Of a DNA stretch of 13,070 nucleotides, positions 1-6,613 are shown piece after piece. A model generated the notes under the pieces. That model saw only the letters and a list, made by a program, of their open reading frames with translations, did not search any database and was not told the origin of the DNA. The stretch is taken from positions 1 to 13,070 of the forward strand of contig CAZCXP010000065.1 in the NCBI GenBank assembly GCA_964502665.1. The letters are read 5' to 3'. Every line of letters starts with the position of its first letter. The stretch's first letter is position 1. Made by a program: the position numbers and the translations under genes. This DNA is from SOKG01 sp964502665. Its GTDB lineage: Bacteria > Chloroflexota > Dehalococcoidia > SZUA-161.

Positions 1-258
1 AATTCTAAACACTAATTGCTAAGCTCTAAACAAATTCAAATATCAAAATGCAAAATGGGTAGCGTAGCGTCGTGACTCCTGTCACGACGAAGGATTCGTT
101 GCCACAAGAGTGGCAACGCTACACTTGAACTTTGAATTGTCATTTTGCTCTTTTATCTTCGAATTTTGCCATTGTTTAGGATTTTGAGTTTTGACATTTG
201 GACTTGTGCTTGGGGGACCCCCCTATACCCCCGGCCTCTTTCGTCAAGACAGGGCTTT
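1..258. other. Non-coding AT-rich region downstream of the aldolase gene
   Basis: No convincing gene lies here. The short plus-strand frames crossing it have no ribosome binding site and no family-like sequence. The outer parts (about 31-57 and 136-200) are AT-rich and made of CAAATTC / CAAAATG-like words on the left and their approximate complements (CATTTTG, GAATTTT) on the right, so the region looks like an imperfect large inverted repeat around the compact palindrome at 59-122. It follows the stop codon of the minus-strand aldolase, so it may contain that operon's transcript end, but I see no classical hairpin plus T-tract. Confidence 0.6.
59..122. repeat. Double-hairpin palindromic repeat closed by an outer stem
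   Basis: Two perfect hairpins lie side by side. CGTCGTGAC (68-76) pairs with GTCACGACG (81-89) across a TCCT loop. CGTTGCCAC (97-105) pairs with GTGGCAACG (110-118) across AAGA. GTAGCG at 59-64 and again at 64-69 can pair with CGCTAC at 117-122, closing the whole into a three-way junction. This looks like a dispersed, non-autonomous palindromic element; it has no coding capacity. Copy number in the genome cannot be judged from this window. Confidence 0.75.
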
Positions 259-1512
259 TCACACAAACCTGGCAACCAGGTCGTCTGTCTCGATTACGTT
301 GAGTTTCCGGAAGAGCAACGAGAAGCGCTCCTCGAGCGTCTCCCCTATCCCTTTCAGATTCTTTTCAGGAAGGCTCCACATTTCCTTCTTGAAATCGCCA
401 AACGCCTTCTTTCGAGTTTTGTATAGGAATTGCTCCTCGGTCTCGCCCTGCTTCCTCTCGGCAGAGTACTTATCCGCAAGATGCCTGTAGACAACGTCCA
501 ACAGCTCCCTGGGGAAATGCGGGCTGTCATAGATAATGTTCTGAAATCCTGTGGCCAGGTGTACTTCTAATGTGCCGACCTCTGGGAACTTATCAAAAGC
601 CCCGTCAGGAAGTGTGGAAGCTCCGTGCTGCACAGCGCCGCCCATACCATACTCCTCTCGCGCCGCTCTGGACAGTTCTCTCAGGGTGTTGAAATCAAGT
701 TGAACGCTTGCAATTGACCCATCAGGTAGGACAACCCCCCCGTGAGCCGTGCCGGTTTGCACGCTGATCTTCGAGATTCCCTTGGCATCAGAACCCAACA
801 GACTGAGGTATCCCGACATAAAGGCCCTAAGGTCCTCCACCGTGCTGTTCCTCTTCCCTACTTCCCCTATCTCTCCACCGACGGAAACGGTTATTCCTTC
901 GGGCTCGATACCGCGTATGAACCTGGTCATATCTGCTGTGACCTGACAATTCTTCTCCTGCTGTTCTTCGAGGGTCTGTCTCCCTAAATCGACAATGGTA
1001 GAGGCATCCACATCAATGTTGAAGAATCCAGCGCTCACTGCTTCACGAATCAGCTCCTTGATCGCGTTCGATTCCTTTTCCGGTTCCGAGCCATACCTGC
1101 CAGGGTTAACCTGGAAGTGGTCGCCCTGAAGGAAAACGGGGCCCCTGAATCCCTCCTTGATTGCGGCAGCCAGCACACAGGTCACATATTCACCCGGCCT
1201 CTGGCCTGTATAGCCTATCTCGGAGCGGGCGATCTCGAAGATGAAGGCGCCAACCCTGTCTTTCAGGGCGGCCCTGAAGACAGCCCTCGCCACATGATAG
1301 GTGATCCCGCGGATATTGATCGCCGGCACTGTTATGCCGCTATACAGACCTTTGCCTGCTGCTTCGTACAGGCCTTGAATGCTTGCGGGAAAGATCTTCC
1401 GGTCAAACGCTAATTCCCGAATTGTCCGCTGGCCCTCTTCCCTTATCGGGCTGTAGGAGCCAAACACTGCCTCTTCTACCAGAGAGTCGATTTGATCGGA
1501 CATTATATGCAT
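259..1512 (-). CDS. fba: Class II fructose-bisphosphate aldolase-like protein
   Basis: Probable zinc-dependent aldolase, cleaving or forming fructose 1,6-bisphosphate (or a related ketose bisphosphate) in glycolysis/gluconeogenesis; 417 aa, cytosolic. The sequence shows the class II signatures in order: GDHFQ at 130-134 (equivalent of the catalytic Asp and first His ligand), VGGEIGEVG at 211-219 (Glu ligand), TGTAHGG at 253-259 and QHGAST at 295-300 (the two further His ligands). It is longer than the short E. coli-type enzymes (about 350 aa), with an extra N-terminal segment and a charged C-terminal extension of about 80 residues. The ATG at 1512 sits one base after the phosphofructokinase stop, and a GGAGGGGG stretch in the end of that gene serves as its ribosome binding site; a second ATG three codons in is possible. 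The pairing with phosphofructokinase supports a sugar-bisphosphate substrate. A tagatose- or other ketose-bisphosphate substrate cannot be excluded. Confidence 0.82.
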   Translation of the reverse strand: MHIMSDQIDSLVEEAVFGSYSPIREEGQRTIRELAFDRKIFPASIQGLYEAAGKGLYSGITVPAINIRGITYHVARAVFRAALKDRVGAFIFEIARSEIGYTGQRPGEYVTCVLAAAIKEGFRGPVFLQGDHFQVNPGRYGSEPEKESNAIKELIREAVSAGFFNIDVDASTIVDLGRQTLEEQQEKNCQVTADMTRFIRGIEPEGITVSVGGEIGEVGKRNSTVEDLRAFMSGYLSLLGSDAKGISKISVQTGTAHGGVVLPDGSIASVQLDFNTLRELSRAAREEYGMGGAVQHGASTLPDGAFDKFPEVGTLEVHLATGFQNIIYDSPHFPRELLDVVYRHLADKYSAERKQGETEEQFLYKTRKKAFGDFKKEMWSLPEKNLKGIGETLEERFSLLFRKLNVIETDDLVARFV

Positions 1513-1513
1513 A

Positions 1514-2629
1514 CTACCGTCCCCCTCCGCCGGTCAAGATCGTCCGGCGCCCGTTATATCTGTCGGTATCGTACTCAGTGTTGACATCTACTGATCTCGG
1601 CTTCTCCGTGACTACCTCAAGAGGCACGGCGACTATTCTGCCATTCGTGAGGCTCACCAGCTTACCAAAATCCCTGTTCGCCACCAGGTCAACGGCGGCG
1701 ATGCCAAAATAGCGACCCATCCTGCGGTCAAAGGCGGATGGAGCGCCGCCTCGCTGCAAATGGCTCAGGACAATGCTTCGGGTGTCCAACCCAACGGCCT
1801 CCTTGATCCCCCCGGCCACAAACTCGCCAATTCCACCGAGATTCTTGTGGCCAAAGCTATCCACACCATCCCCGGCCACGATCTCGGAGCCTCCTTCCGG
1901 CTTTGCCCCCTCCGCCACCACGATGATGTCATACCTGGACCCCATCCTTCTCCCTTCGAGAAGCAGTTCATTGACTCTGTCAATTGAGAAGTCGTACTCC
2001 GGGATCAGGATGATATAAGCTCCGCTGGATTCTCCCCCCTCCAGAGCCAGAAAGCCCGCATGCCTGCCCATCGTTTCCACCACGAATATCCTTCTGTGAG
2101 AACCCGCAGTGGTCCTCAGCCGATCAACCTCTTCTGTAATAACATTCAAAGCTGTATCATATCCAAGCGTATAATCAGTTCCAGGAAGGTCCTTGTCGAT
2201 AGTCTTGGGGATGCCAATGACATTGACGCCTTCATGAGACAGCTTGTACGCTACGCCCAGGGTATCCTCACCCCCTATAGCTATCACCACATCCAGACCG
2301 AGATTCTTGATATTCCTCAACACAATCTTTGACTGATCATTCTTGGGATCGTAAGGATTTGTGCGAGAGGTGCCCAAAGCGGTCCCACCGTGTCTGTCCC
2401 AGGTTCTCACCACCTCCTCGTTCAGTGGTAAGACATAGTCCGTGCTTCCAAGTTCGGCATAGATCAGCCCCTTCCAGCCGTCCCTAATGCCCAGTACCTC
2501 GTATCTGACTCCTCTTTCGTCCTGGAGCCGCTCATCAAAGGCAGTCTTGACCACCCACTTGATGGCGGGGTTCAGCCCAGCGCAGTCTCCACCGCCGGTA
2601 AGAACGGCGATTCTACTTTTCTTCGTCAC
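1514..2629 (-). CDS. pfp: 6-phosphofructokinase, probably diphosphate-dependent
   Basis: Phosphorylates fructose 6-phosphate to the 1,6-bisphosphate; 371 aa, group III PFK type. Phosphoryl-donor loop LTGGGDCAGLN is at 10-20; GGEDTLG at 119-125; PKTIDKDLPGTD at 141-152 with the catalytic Asp; MGRHAG at 187-192; and LQRGG toward the C terminus. At the two positions that separate donors, E. coli-type ATP enzymes have Gly, whereas this protein has Asp122 (GGED) and Lys142 (PKTID), the residues typical of diphosphate-dependent enzymes. That makes a reversible PPi-PFK (EC 2.7.1.90) the likely activity; this is inferred from family knowledge. The start is GTG at 2629, with GAGG about six bases upstream. 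It is followed one base later by the aldolase-like gene, so the two are almost certainly co-transcribed and translationally coupled. Confidence 0.9.
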   Translation of the reverse strand: MTKKSRIAVLTGGGDCAGLNPAIKWVVKTAFDERLQDERGVRYEVLGIRDGWKGLIYAELGSTDYVLPLNEEVVRTWDRHGGTALGTSRTNPYDPKNDQSKIVLRNIKNLGLDVVIAIGGEDTLGVAYKLSHEGVNVIGIPKTIDKDLPGTDYTLGYDTALNVITEEVDRLRTTAGSHRRIFVVETMGRHAGFLALEGGESSGAYIILIPEYDFSIDRVNELLLEGRRMGSRYDIIVVAEGAKPEGGSEIVAGDGVDSFGHKNLGGIGEFVAGGIKEAVGLDTRSIVLSHLQRGGAPSAFDRRMGRYFGIAAVDLVANRDFGKLVSLTNGRIVAVPLEVVTEKPRSVDVNTEYDTDRYNGRRTILTGGGGR

Positions 2630-2925
2630 ACTTACCTCGTCCGCAATTATCCCACCCAGACCTTACCACAGCCACCACCAGGTATTCAATAGCCATATCA
2701 GGCATTATTCGTGGGAAGATAGTACTGCCGTTGATCAAAGCAAGATATTGCGTAACAACCCCGTCTCAAGGAGCAGAATGGAGCAAAATACATCTGTCAT
2801 TGCGAGCGGAGCGAAGCAATCTGGTTATCCTCTGCTATACCCGCCCCTGAGATTGCTTCGTCCCCCGATGAATCGGGGTCCTCGCAATGACAGGGCACTG
2901 CTAGCATGCGTCTGCTTGCCAGCCC
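2630..2925. other. Intergenic gap between the RNase H-MoaC fusion and phosphofructokinase genes
   Basis: This gap separates two minus-strand transcription units. It contains the palindromic repeat at 2795-2892 and, nearer the phosphofructokinase start, about 160 bases where a minus-strand promoter would be expected. I could not find a convincing -35/-10 pair there. The plus-strand frame that runs through it merely translates the repeat. Confidence 0.6.
2795..2892. repeat. Palindromic repeat, TGTCATTGCGAG type
   Basis: Perfect nested arms: TGTCATTGCGAG (2795-2806) with CTCGCAATGACA (2881-2892), and CGAAGCAATCT (2812-2822) with AGATTGCTTCG (2850-2860). Between the right-hand arms a small hairpin, CCCCGAT (2863-2869) with ATCGGGG (2872-2878), sits on one side only. 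From memory this resembles a palindrome type common in intergenic regions of several anaerobic bacterial lineages; I cannot verify its copy number. It lies after the RNase H-MoaC stop and before the phosphofructokinase start and could block read-through, although there is no T-tract. Confidence 0.85.
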
Positions 2926-3801
2926 TTATTCGAGGACGATCTCCCCGCCCCTGCCCCCGCTCTTCCTGGCAAGGCGTATGTTATCGATGCGCATGGCCCG
3001 GTCCACCGCCTTACACATGTCGTAGATGGTGAGCGCAGCCACCGTTACCGCAGTGAGAGCCTCCATCTCCACCCCAGTCTGAGCCGTGGTCTTGACGGTA
3101 GCGGTGATCTCCACTGCAGAGCGCTTTTCGTCCAGTTTCAAATCCACGCCAGCGCTGGTGATCGGCAGCGGATGGCAAAGGGGGATGAGCTGAGGGGTTT
3201 GCTTCGCCGCCATGATTCCAGCGAGCTGGGCCGCAGCGAGAACATCCCCCTTCTTCATCTCACCCCGCTTAATCAGCTCCAGGGTCGCCGCTTTCATGGC
3301 CACCGTGCCCCTGGCAACCGCAACGCGCTCGGTCACCGGTTTCTCAGTTATGTCAACCATGTGCACCCTGCCTTCGAGATCGAAGTGGGTCGGGCTGCGA
3401 TGCTCTTCGCCAATGCCTGCCATCTCGTTCGCCAGCGTGTTGGCCCTCTCGTTCCCCGGATGTCCGCGATGTCCCCTGATCCAAACCCAGTCCACGTTCC
3501 GTTCAGCCACCAGCTTATCCAGCATCCCCCAGAGGTCGAGGTTGGCCTTGCGCTTCCAGTTCTTAGTCATGGTATGGACAAGATACTGGCTGTCGCTCTC
3601 GATTCTAACCTGAGAACCCGGTGGGGTCTGGGCCAGACCCTTAATGGCCGCCATGATCTCCATCCGATTGCTGGTCGTTCTTTCCTCCCGCCCTTTTACC
3701 TCCTGCCTGCCGGCATCGCTCACGATAACCGCCGCCCATCCCCCGGGGCCGGGGTTGCCCAGGCATGCGCCGTCGGTATAGATCTCGACCATTTCAGCCA
3801 T
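2926..3801 (-). CDS. moaC: Ribonuclease HI - MoaC fusion (cyclic pyranopterin monophosphate synthase)
   Basis: One 291-aa ORF carries two complete domains. Residues 1 to about 130 are RNase HI, which cuts RNA in RNA-DNA hybrids: YTDGACLGNPGPGG with Asp10, Glu48 in NRMEIMAA, Asp70 in ESDSQYL, and the GHRGHPGNER loop at 110-119. The fourth carboxylate, Asp134 in E. coli, is Asn121 here (ERANTLA). Residues about 139-291 are MoaC, which converts the MoaA product to cyclic pyranopterin monophosphate: HMVDI, KGD at 184-186, LIPLCHP at 205-211, GVEMEALTA at 243-251, and TIYDMCKAV with Asp261 and Lys264. No frameshift is visible at the junction. The start ATG overlaps the moaA stop by one base (TGATG), with GGAGG just upstream; Met4 is an alternative. 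Position directly after moaA fits the MoaC role. The RNase H half may be an accidental passenger or a real bifunctional partner. Confidence 0.93.
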   Translation of the reverse strand: MAEMVEIYTDGACLGNPGPGGWAAVIVSDAGRQEVKGREERTTSNRMEIMAAIKGLAQTPPGSQVRIESDSQYLVHTMTKNWKRKANLDLWGMLDKLVAERNVDWVWIRGHRGHPGNERANTLANEMAGIGEEHRSPTHFDLEGRVHMVDITEKPVTERVAVARGTVAMKAATLELIKRGEMKKGDVLAAAQLAGIMAAKQTPQLIPLCHPLPITSAGVDLKLDEKRSAVEITATVKTTAQTGVEMEALTAVTVAALTIYDMCKAVDRAMRIDNIRLARKSGGRGGEIVLE

Positions 3802-4793
3802 CAGCCTCCGATCTGTACCATGAACCGCTCGCAGGTAATCCCCGCTCTCAGTTTATGCCCCTCCGGTTTGCGTGATGCAGCCTCCTGGATCAAGCGCTTT
3901 ATATCATCAGCGGTTGCCCCCCGGCGCAGCGGCTCCCGGAGGTCGATTTCCTCATCGGAGAAAAGGCAGGGCCGCAGTTTGCCGTCCGCGGTGAGGCGCA
4001 ACCTGTTGCATGCCCGGCAGAAGTGCTCGCTGACCGGGCTGATGAAGCCGATAGTGCCCCTTGCTCCAGGAAGGCGAAAGTATTTGGCCGGTCCTCCCCC
4101 GCTGGAAAGAGAGGGCTCGAGCTCTCCCAGGGTCTCGATGCGCTGCTTCATCTCGGATACGGGCACCAATAAACGTTGAACGTTGAACGTTGAACGTTGA
4201 ACCTCATTGAAGAAGGGCATGTACTCGATAAACCGTACGTGCCACTCACCCTCAATTGTCAGCCGGGCGAAGTCAAGGACTTCATCGTCGTTCGTGCCCC
4301 GCATAACTACCGTATTGGTCTTCACCGGATTAAGCCCAGCTTGCCTGGCAGCTTCAATGCCCCTGAGCACATCGTCCAGATCGCCCACCCGGGTGATCCG
4401 GTGAAACCTATCGCTGCGAAGCGAATCAAGGCTGACATTGACGCGGCGCAACCCTGCGCTCTTGAGCTCGTCAGCATAGCGCTGTAGAAGCACGCCGTTT
4501 GTTGTCAACGAGATATCGTCAATACCCTCTATACGGGCTAACATGGCCAACAGGTTGGTCACCCTCGCCCTCACCAGGGGTTCGCCACCGGTAAGCCTGA
4601 CTTTGACAATGCCCAGCTCCGCCGCCGCCTGGGCTATAATACAGATCTCCTCGTAGCTGAGAATATCCTCGTGAGACATCAAGGGGATGCCTTCGGACGG
4701 CATGCAGTAGATGCACCTCAAATTGCAGCGGTCGGTGACCGAGATTCGCAGGTAGTTTAGGGGACGTTGAAAGGAATCAGAGAGTCTGGTCAT
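3801..4793 (-). CDS. moaA: GTP 3',8-cyclase MoaA (molybdopterin biosynthesis, radical SAM)
   Basis: Radical SAM enzyme for the first step of molybdenum cofactor synthesis, turning GTP into 3',8-cyclo-7,8-dihydro-GTP for MoaC. The N-terminal cluster motif is Cys23, Cys27, Cys30 (DRCNLRCIYCMP), followed by RLTGGEPLVR at about 67-76. The C-terminal second 4Fe-4S cluster uses Cys259, Cys262 and Cys276 (FCRACNRLRL...LRPC). The protein ends in the conserved Gly-Gly tail. Length of 330 aa is normal. An odd segment at about 198-208 (VQRSTFNVQR) is encoded by a tandem heptamer repeat and lies in a variable stretch between YMPFF and the next conserved helix. The gene starts inside rdgB (17-base overlap) and its stop overlaps the next gene, so it is translated as part of a tight operon. 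The ribosome binding site is weak (GGAG about 13 bases upstream), consistent with coupling. Confidence 0.95.
   Translation of the reverse strand: MTRLSDSFQRPLNYLRISVTDRCNLRCIYCMPSEGIPLMSHEDILSYEEICIIAQAAAELGIVKVRLTGGEPLVRARVTNLLAMLARIEGIDDISLTTNGVLLQRYADELKSAGLRRVNVSLDSLRSDRFHRITRVGDLDDVLRGIEAARQAGLNPVKTNTVVMRGTNDDEVLDFARLTIEGEWHVRFIEYMPFFNEVQRSTFNVQRLLVPVSEMKQRIETLGELEPSLSSGGGPAKYFRLPGARGTIGFISPVSEHFCRACNRLRLTADGKLRPCLFSDEEIDLREPLRRGATADDIKRLIQEAASRKPEGHKLRAGITCERFMVQIGG
4172..4202. repeat. Tandem heptamer AACGTTG x4 inside moaA
   Basis: The heptamer AACGTTG occurs four times head to tail at 4172-4199, followed by AAC. Because 7 is not a multiple of 3, the repeat cycles through all frames and gives a seven-residue protein period (VQRSTFN) on the moaA strand without creating a stop. 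It keeps moaA open only at the present copy number modulo 3. Confidence 0.9.
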
Positions 4794-5406
4794 ATCTCTT
4801 CTGCTTCTCCAGGAGCTCCAGAATCAGCCTCGCCTTCTGTGCCGCTCTCCCCCGATGGCTTATTCTGTTCTTCTCCTCAAGCGTGAGCTCCGCCATTCTC
4901 TTACCCAGCTCCGGCAAATAGAAAATGGGGTCGTAGCCAAAGCCTCCTTCGCCTTTGGAATCAAGCGCTATAACACCCTCGCACACATCTTCGCAGGTCT
5001 CCACCCTGCCCTCCGGCGTGGCGATCGCGATGACACACCTGAAGCGTCCCCCTCTTCCCTCCCAGGGCACGCCGTCAAGCTTTGCCAGAAGGTAATCGAT
5101 CCTCTCCCTATCCGAGACATTCTCCCCGGCATAGCGGCGGGAACGCGAGCCGGGCTCACCCCCCAAGGCATCTACCTCCAGCCCGGAGTCATCGGCCAGG
5201 GTGACAAGGCCGCTCAGCGCGGCGTATGCAGTGGCCTTCTGGATCGCATTCTGCTCCATGCTCGAGCCGGTCTCCTCGATTTCATCCGTGATCCTCTCGC
5301 CGGCGAGTGTGGTGAGTTCGAAGGGTAGACCGGCAAGCAGCGAAGCATACTCCCGGAGCTTGCCCAGGTTATTGCTGGCGACCAGAAGCTTCGCTGGCTC
5401 ACTCAA
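4777..5406 (-). CDS. rdgB: XTP/dITP pyrophosphatase (HAM1/RdgB family)
   Basis: House-cleaning nucleotidase that hydrolyses non-canonical purine nucleoside triphosphates (XTP, dITP, ITP) to monophosphate and diphosphate. The 209-aa protein has VASNNLGK at 9-16 (substrate-binding SNN and Lys), LADDSGLEVDALGG at 70-83 with the metal/catalytic Asp pair 72-73, RYAG at 91-94, GGFGYDPIF, and a C-terminal SHRGRA; all are family hallmarks. It is slightly longer than the E. coli protein (197 aa). The start appears to be TTG at 5406, giving an 8-base overlap with the FBPase stop; GGAGGGAAGA lies about 10 bases before it. No ATG or GTG is available before the essential SNN motif. The 3' end overlaps moaA by 17 bases. 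The diphosphate product could feed the PPi-dependent PFK, but this is speculative. Confidence 0.95.
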   Translation of the reverse strand: MSEPAKLLVASNNLGKLREYASLLAGLPFELTTLAGERITDEIEETGSSMEQNAIQKATAYAALSGLVTLADDSGLEVDALGGEPGSRSRRYAGENVSDRERIDYLLAKLDGVPWEGRGGRFRCVIAIATPEGRVETCEDVCEGVIALDSKGEGGFGYDPIFYLPELGKRMAELTLEEKNRISHRGRAAQKARLILELLEKQKRYDQTL

Positions 5407-6493
5407 GGGCGGTAAATCTTCCCTCCAGCTTCTTCATCACATGAGGCATGGTGGTGTACTCCATCTCATCAAGTGGAAGGCGATGTGGCTCGAAAGGACC
5501 GTGACGGCGCATATACTCGGCAGCGATGTTAGCCATGTGACGCGCCTCGTCAAAGCTGGGATCGTCGAACATATCGCGGGGTCCGACCAGTTTGCCACCT
5601 GCCAGTTGGAAGCCAGCAGCAATCACCCTGGGCGGCCCGTCGAACCGCGAAGGATTGGACTCGCGGAGGGCCACCGGCATGAATGGGCCATGGTGTGAGC
5701 CCCGCATCCACCCCTCCACCAGGGCCGGGTGGCTGAAGGGTTCGAGCACCTCGCCTACCGCGGGAAACTCTCCTTGAGCACGAACAATGCAGACCGGGTC
5801 ATCCTTGCCCACATACCTGCCAGCGATGAGAGCGAGGCGCTGCGTCGAGGAAACGGCAGCGATGCTGCCGCTCTCCCGGCTGGATACCGATTTCACCATA
5901 TAGCGGGCGGGGGCACCAATGAAGACCAGCATGCTATAGATCTCCTCGGGGGCATTGAAGATGATCTTCTTATGCTCCTTGACGTCCTGCACCTCGAAAG
6001 AGAATCCGTTATGCATGTTGGGGGCGATTACCAGCCCGATGGTGTTGAAGGGGTCAGCGAACATCTTGTATAGGGGCATATTCCACGCCCCTGCCGACGT
6101 CTTGTCCGCCATGAAGAGGATTACCGGCTCGGATGGTCGCTCCTCGAACTCCATCTCCGCCACCCCGGGCCCCATTCCCTTCACGTTTCCCGAGAAGGCA
6201 TCGGCAAGCAGGTCCTGCCCTGCTCCGTAAAGACCCAGCTTCCTGGCAAGCTCAGTGCCTTCGACAAACGTATCCCAGGCCAGTTTGTGGATGCGCTCGT
6301 TCTCCTCTCCCTGCTCGTGGGTCATGATGAGCTGGAGGTCATCGCCACAGCGGGTCACATGGAAGTCAACCAGCAATCCCTCCTTCTTCGCCTTCTCCAG
6401 GCACTCCTGAGCCTTAGCCAGTATGTCAGGATGGGAACTGGAATGCCCGACATACCCGCCAATGTCAGCCTTGATTAGACTTAAGGTGATCAT
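5399..6493 (-). CDS. fbp: Archaeal-type fructose-1,6-bisphosphate aldolase/phosphatase
   Basis: Bifunctional gluconeogenic enzyme of the archaeal/deep-branching bacterial type: it condenses triose phosphates to FBP and dephosphorylates FBP to fructose 6-phosphate. Numbered from the ATG at 6493 (364 aa), Asp10 and His17 lie in IKADIGGYVGHS; Asp51-Asp52 in RCGDDLQLIMTH; Asp130-Lys131 in FMADKT; and GAGQDLL and SGNVKGMGPGVAEMEFEERPSEP follow the family text closely. Tyr227 and Lys230 in RYVGKDDP match the aldolase pair (Schiff-base Lys), so both activities are likely. I prefer the ATG at 6493 because AAAGGAGAG lies at ideal distance before it; a TTG six codons further upstream would place that binding site inside the gene. 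The 3' end overlaps rdgB by 8 bases. It is separated from the upstream adenosyltransferase gene by a gap holding a strong palindrome. Confidence 0.96.
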   Translation of the reverse strand: MITLSLIKADIGGYVGHSSSHPDILAKAQECLEKAKKEGLLVDFHVTRCGDDLQLIMTHEQGEENERIHKLAWDTFVEGTELARKLGLYGAGQDLLADAFSGNVKGMGPGVAEMEFEERPSEPVILFMADKTSAGAWNMPLYKMFADPFNTIGLVIAPNMHNGFSFEVQDVKEHKKIIFNAPEEIYSMLVFIGAPARYMVKSVSSRESGSIAAVSSTQRLALIAGRYVGKDDPVCIVRAQGEFPAVGEVLEPFSHPALVEGWMRGSHHGPFMPVALRESNPSRFDGPPRVIAAGFQLAGGKLVGPRDMFDDPSFDEARHMANIAAEYMRRHGPFEPHRLPLDEMEYTTMPHVMKKLEGRFTALE

Positions 6494-6558
6494 TCTCAAC
6501 TCTCCTTTCAACTATGTTTCCCTAATGGTCAATGGTTACCTGAAGCTAATACTGTTGG

Positions 6559-6594
6559 CTGGGTAGGTTGCCCGACGTCGGGCAACCTGCCCAG
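6559..6594. repeat. 36-bp near-perfect palindrome between cobO and fbp
   Basis: Arms 6559-6576 and 6577-6594 are complementary except for one position (T6564 against G6589). The centre TTGCCCGACGTCGGGCAA is a perfect 18-bp palindrome. With no spacer it could extrude as a cruciform, form an RNA hairpin after cobO, or be bound by a dimeric protein. There is no T-run on the minus strand after it, so it is not a standard intrinsic terminator. Its GTTGCC/GGCAAC words recall the hairpin at 97-118, so it may be a mobile palindromic repeat. Confidence 0.8.
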
Positions 6595-6613
6595 GGACAA
6601 ATGGGCTCCTCGA

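Noticed and set aside
2487..3032. Plus-strand 181-aa ORF across the phosphofructokinase upstream gap
   Set aside because: It is a translation of the palindromic repeat and of antisense coding sequence.
3172..4179. Plus-strand 335-aa ORF opposite moaA and RNase H-MoaC
   Set aside because: Long only because the opposite strand is coding; it shows no domain-like sequence and covers two well-recognised genes.
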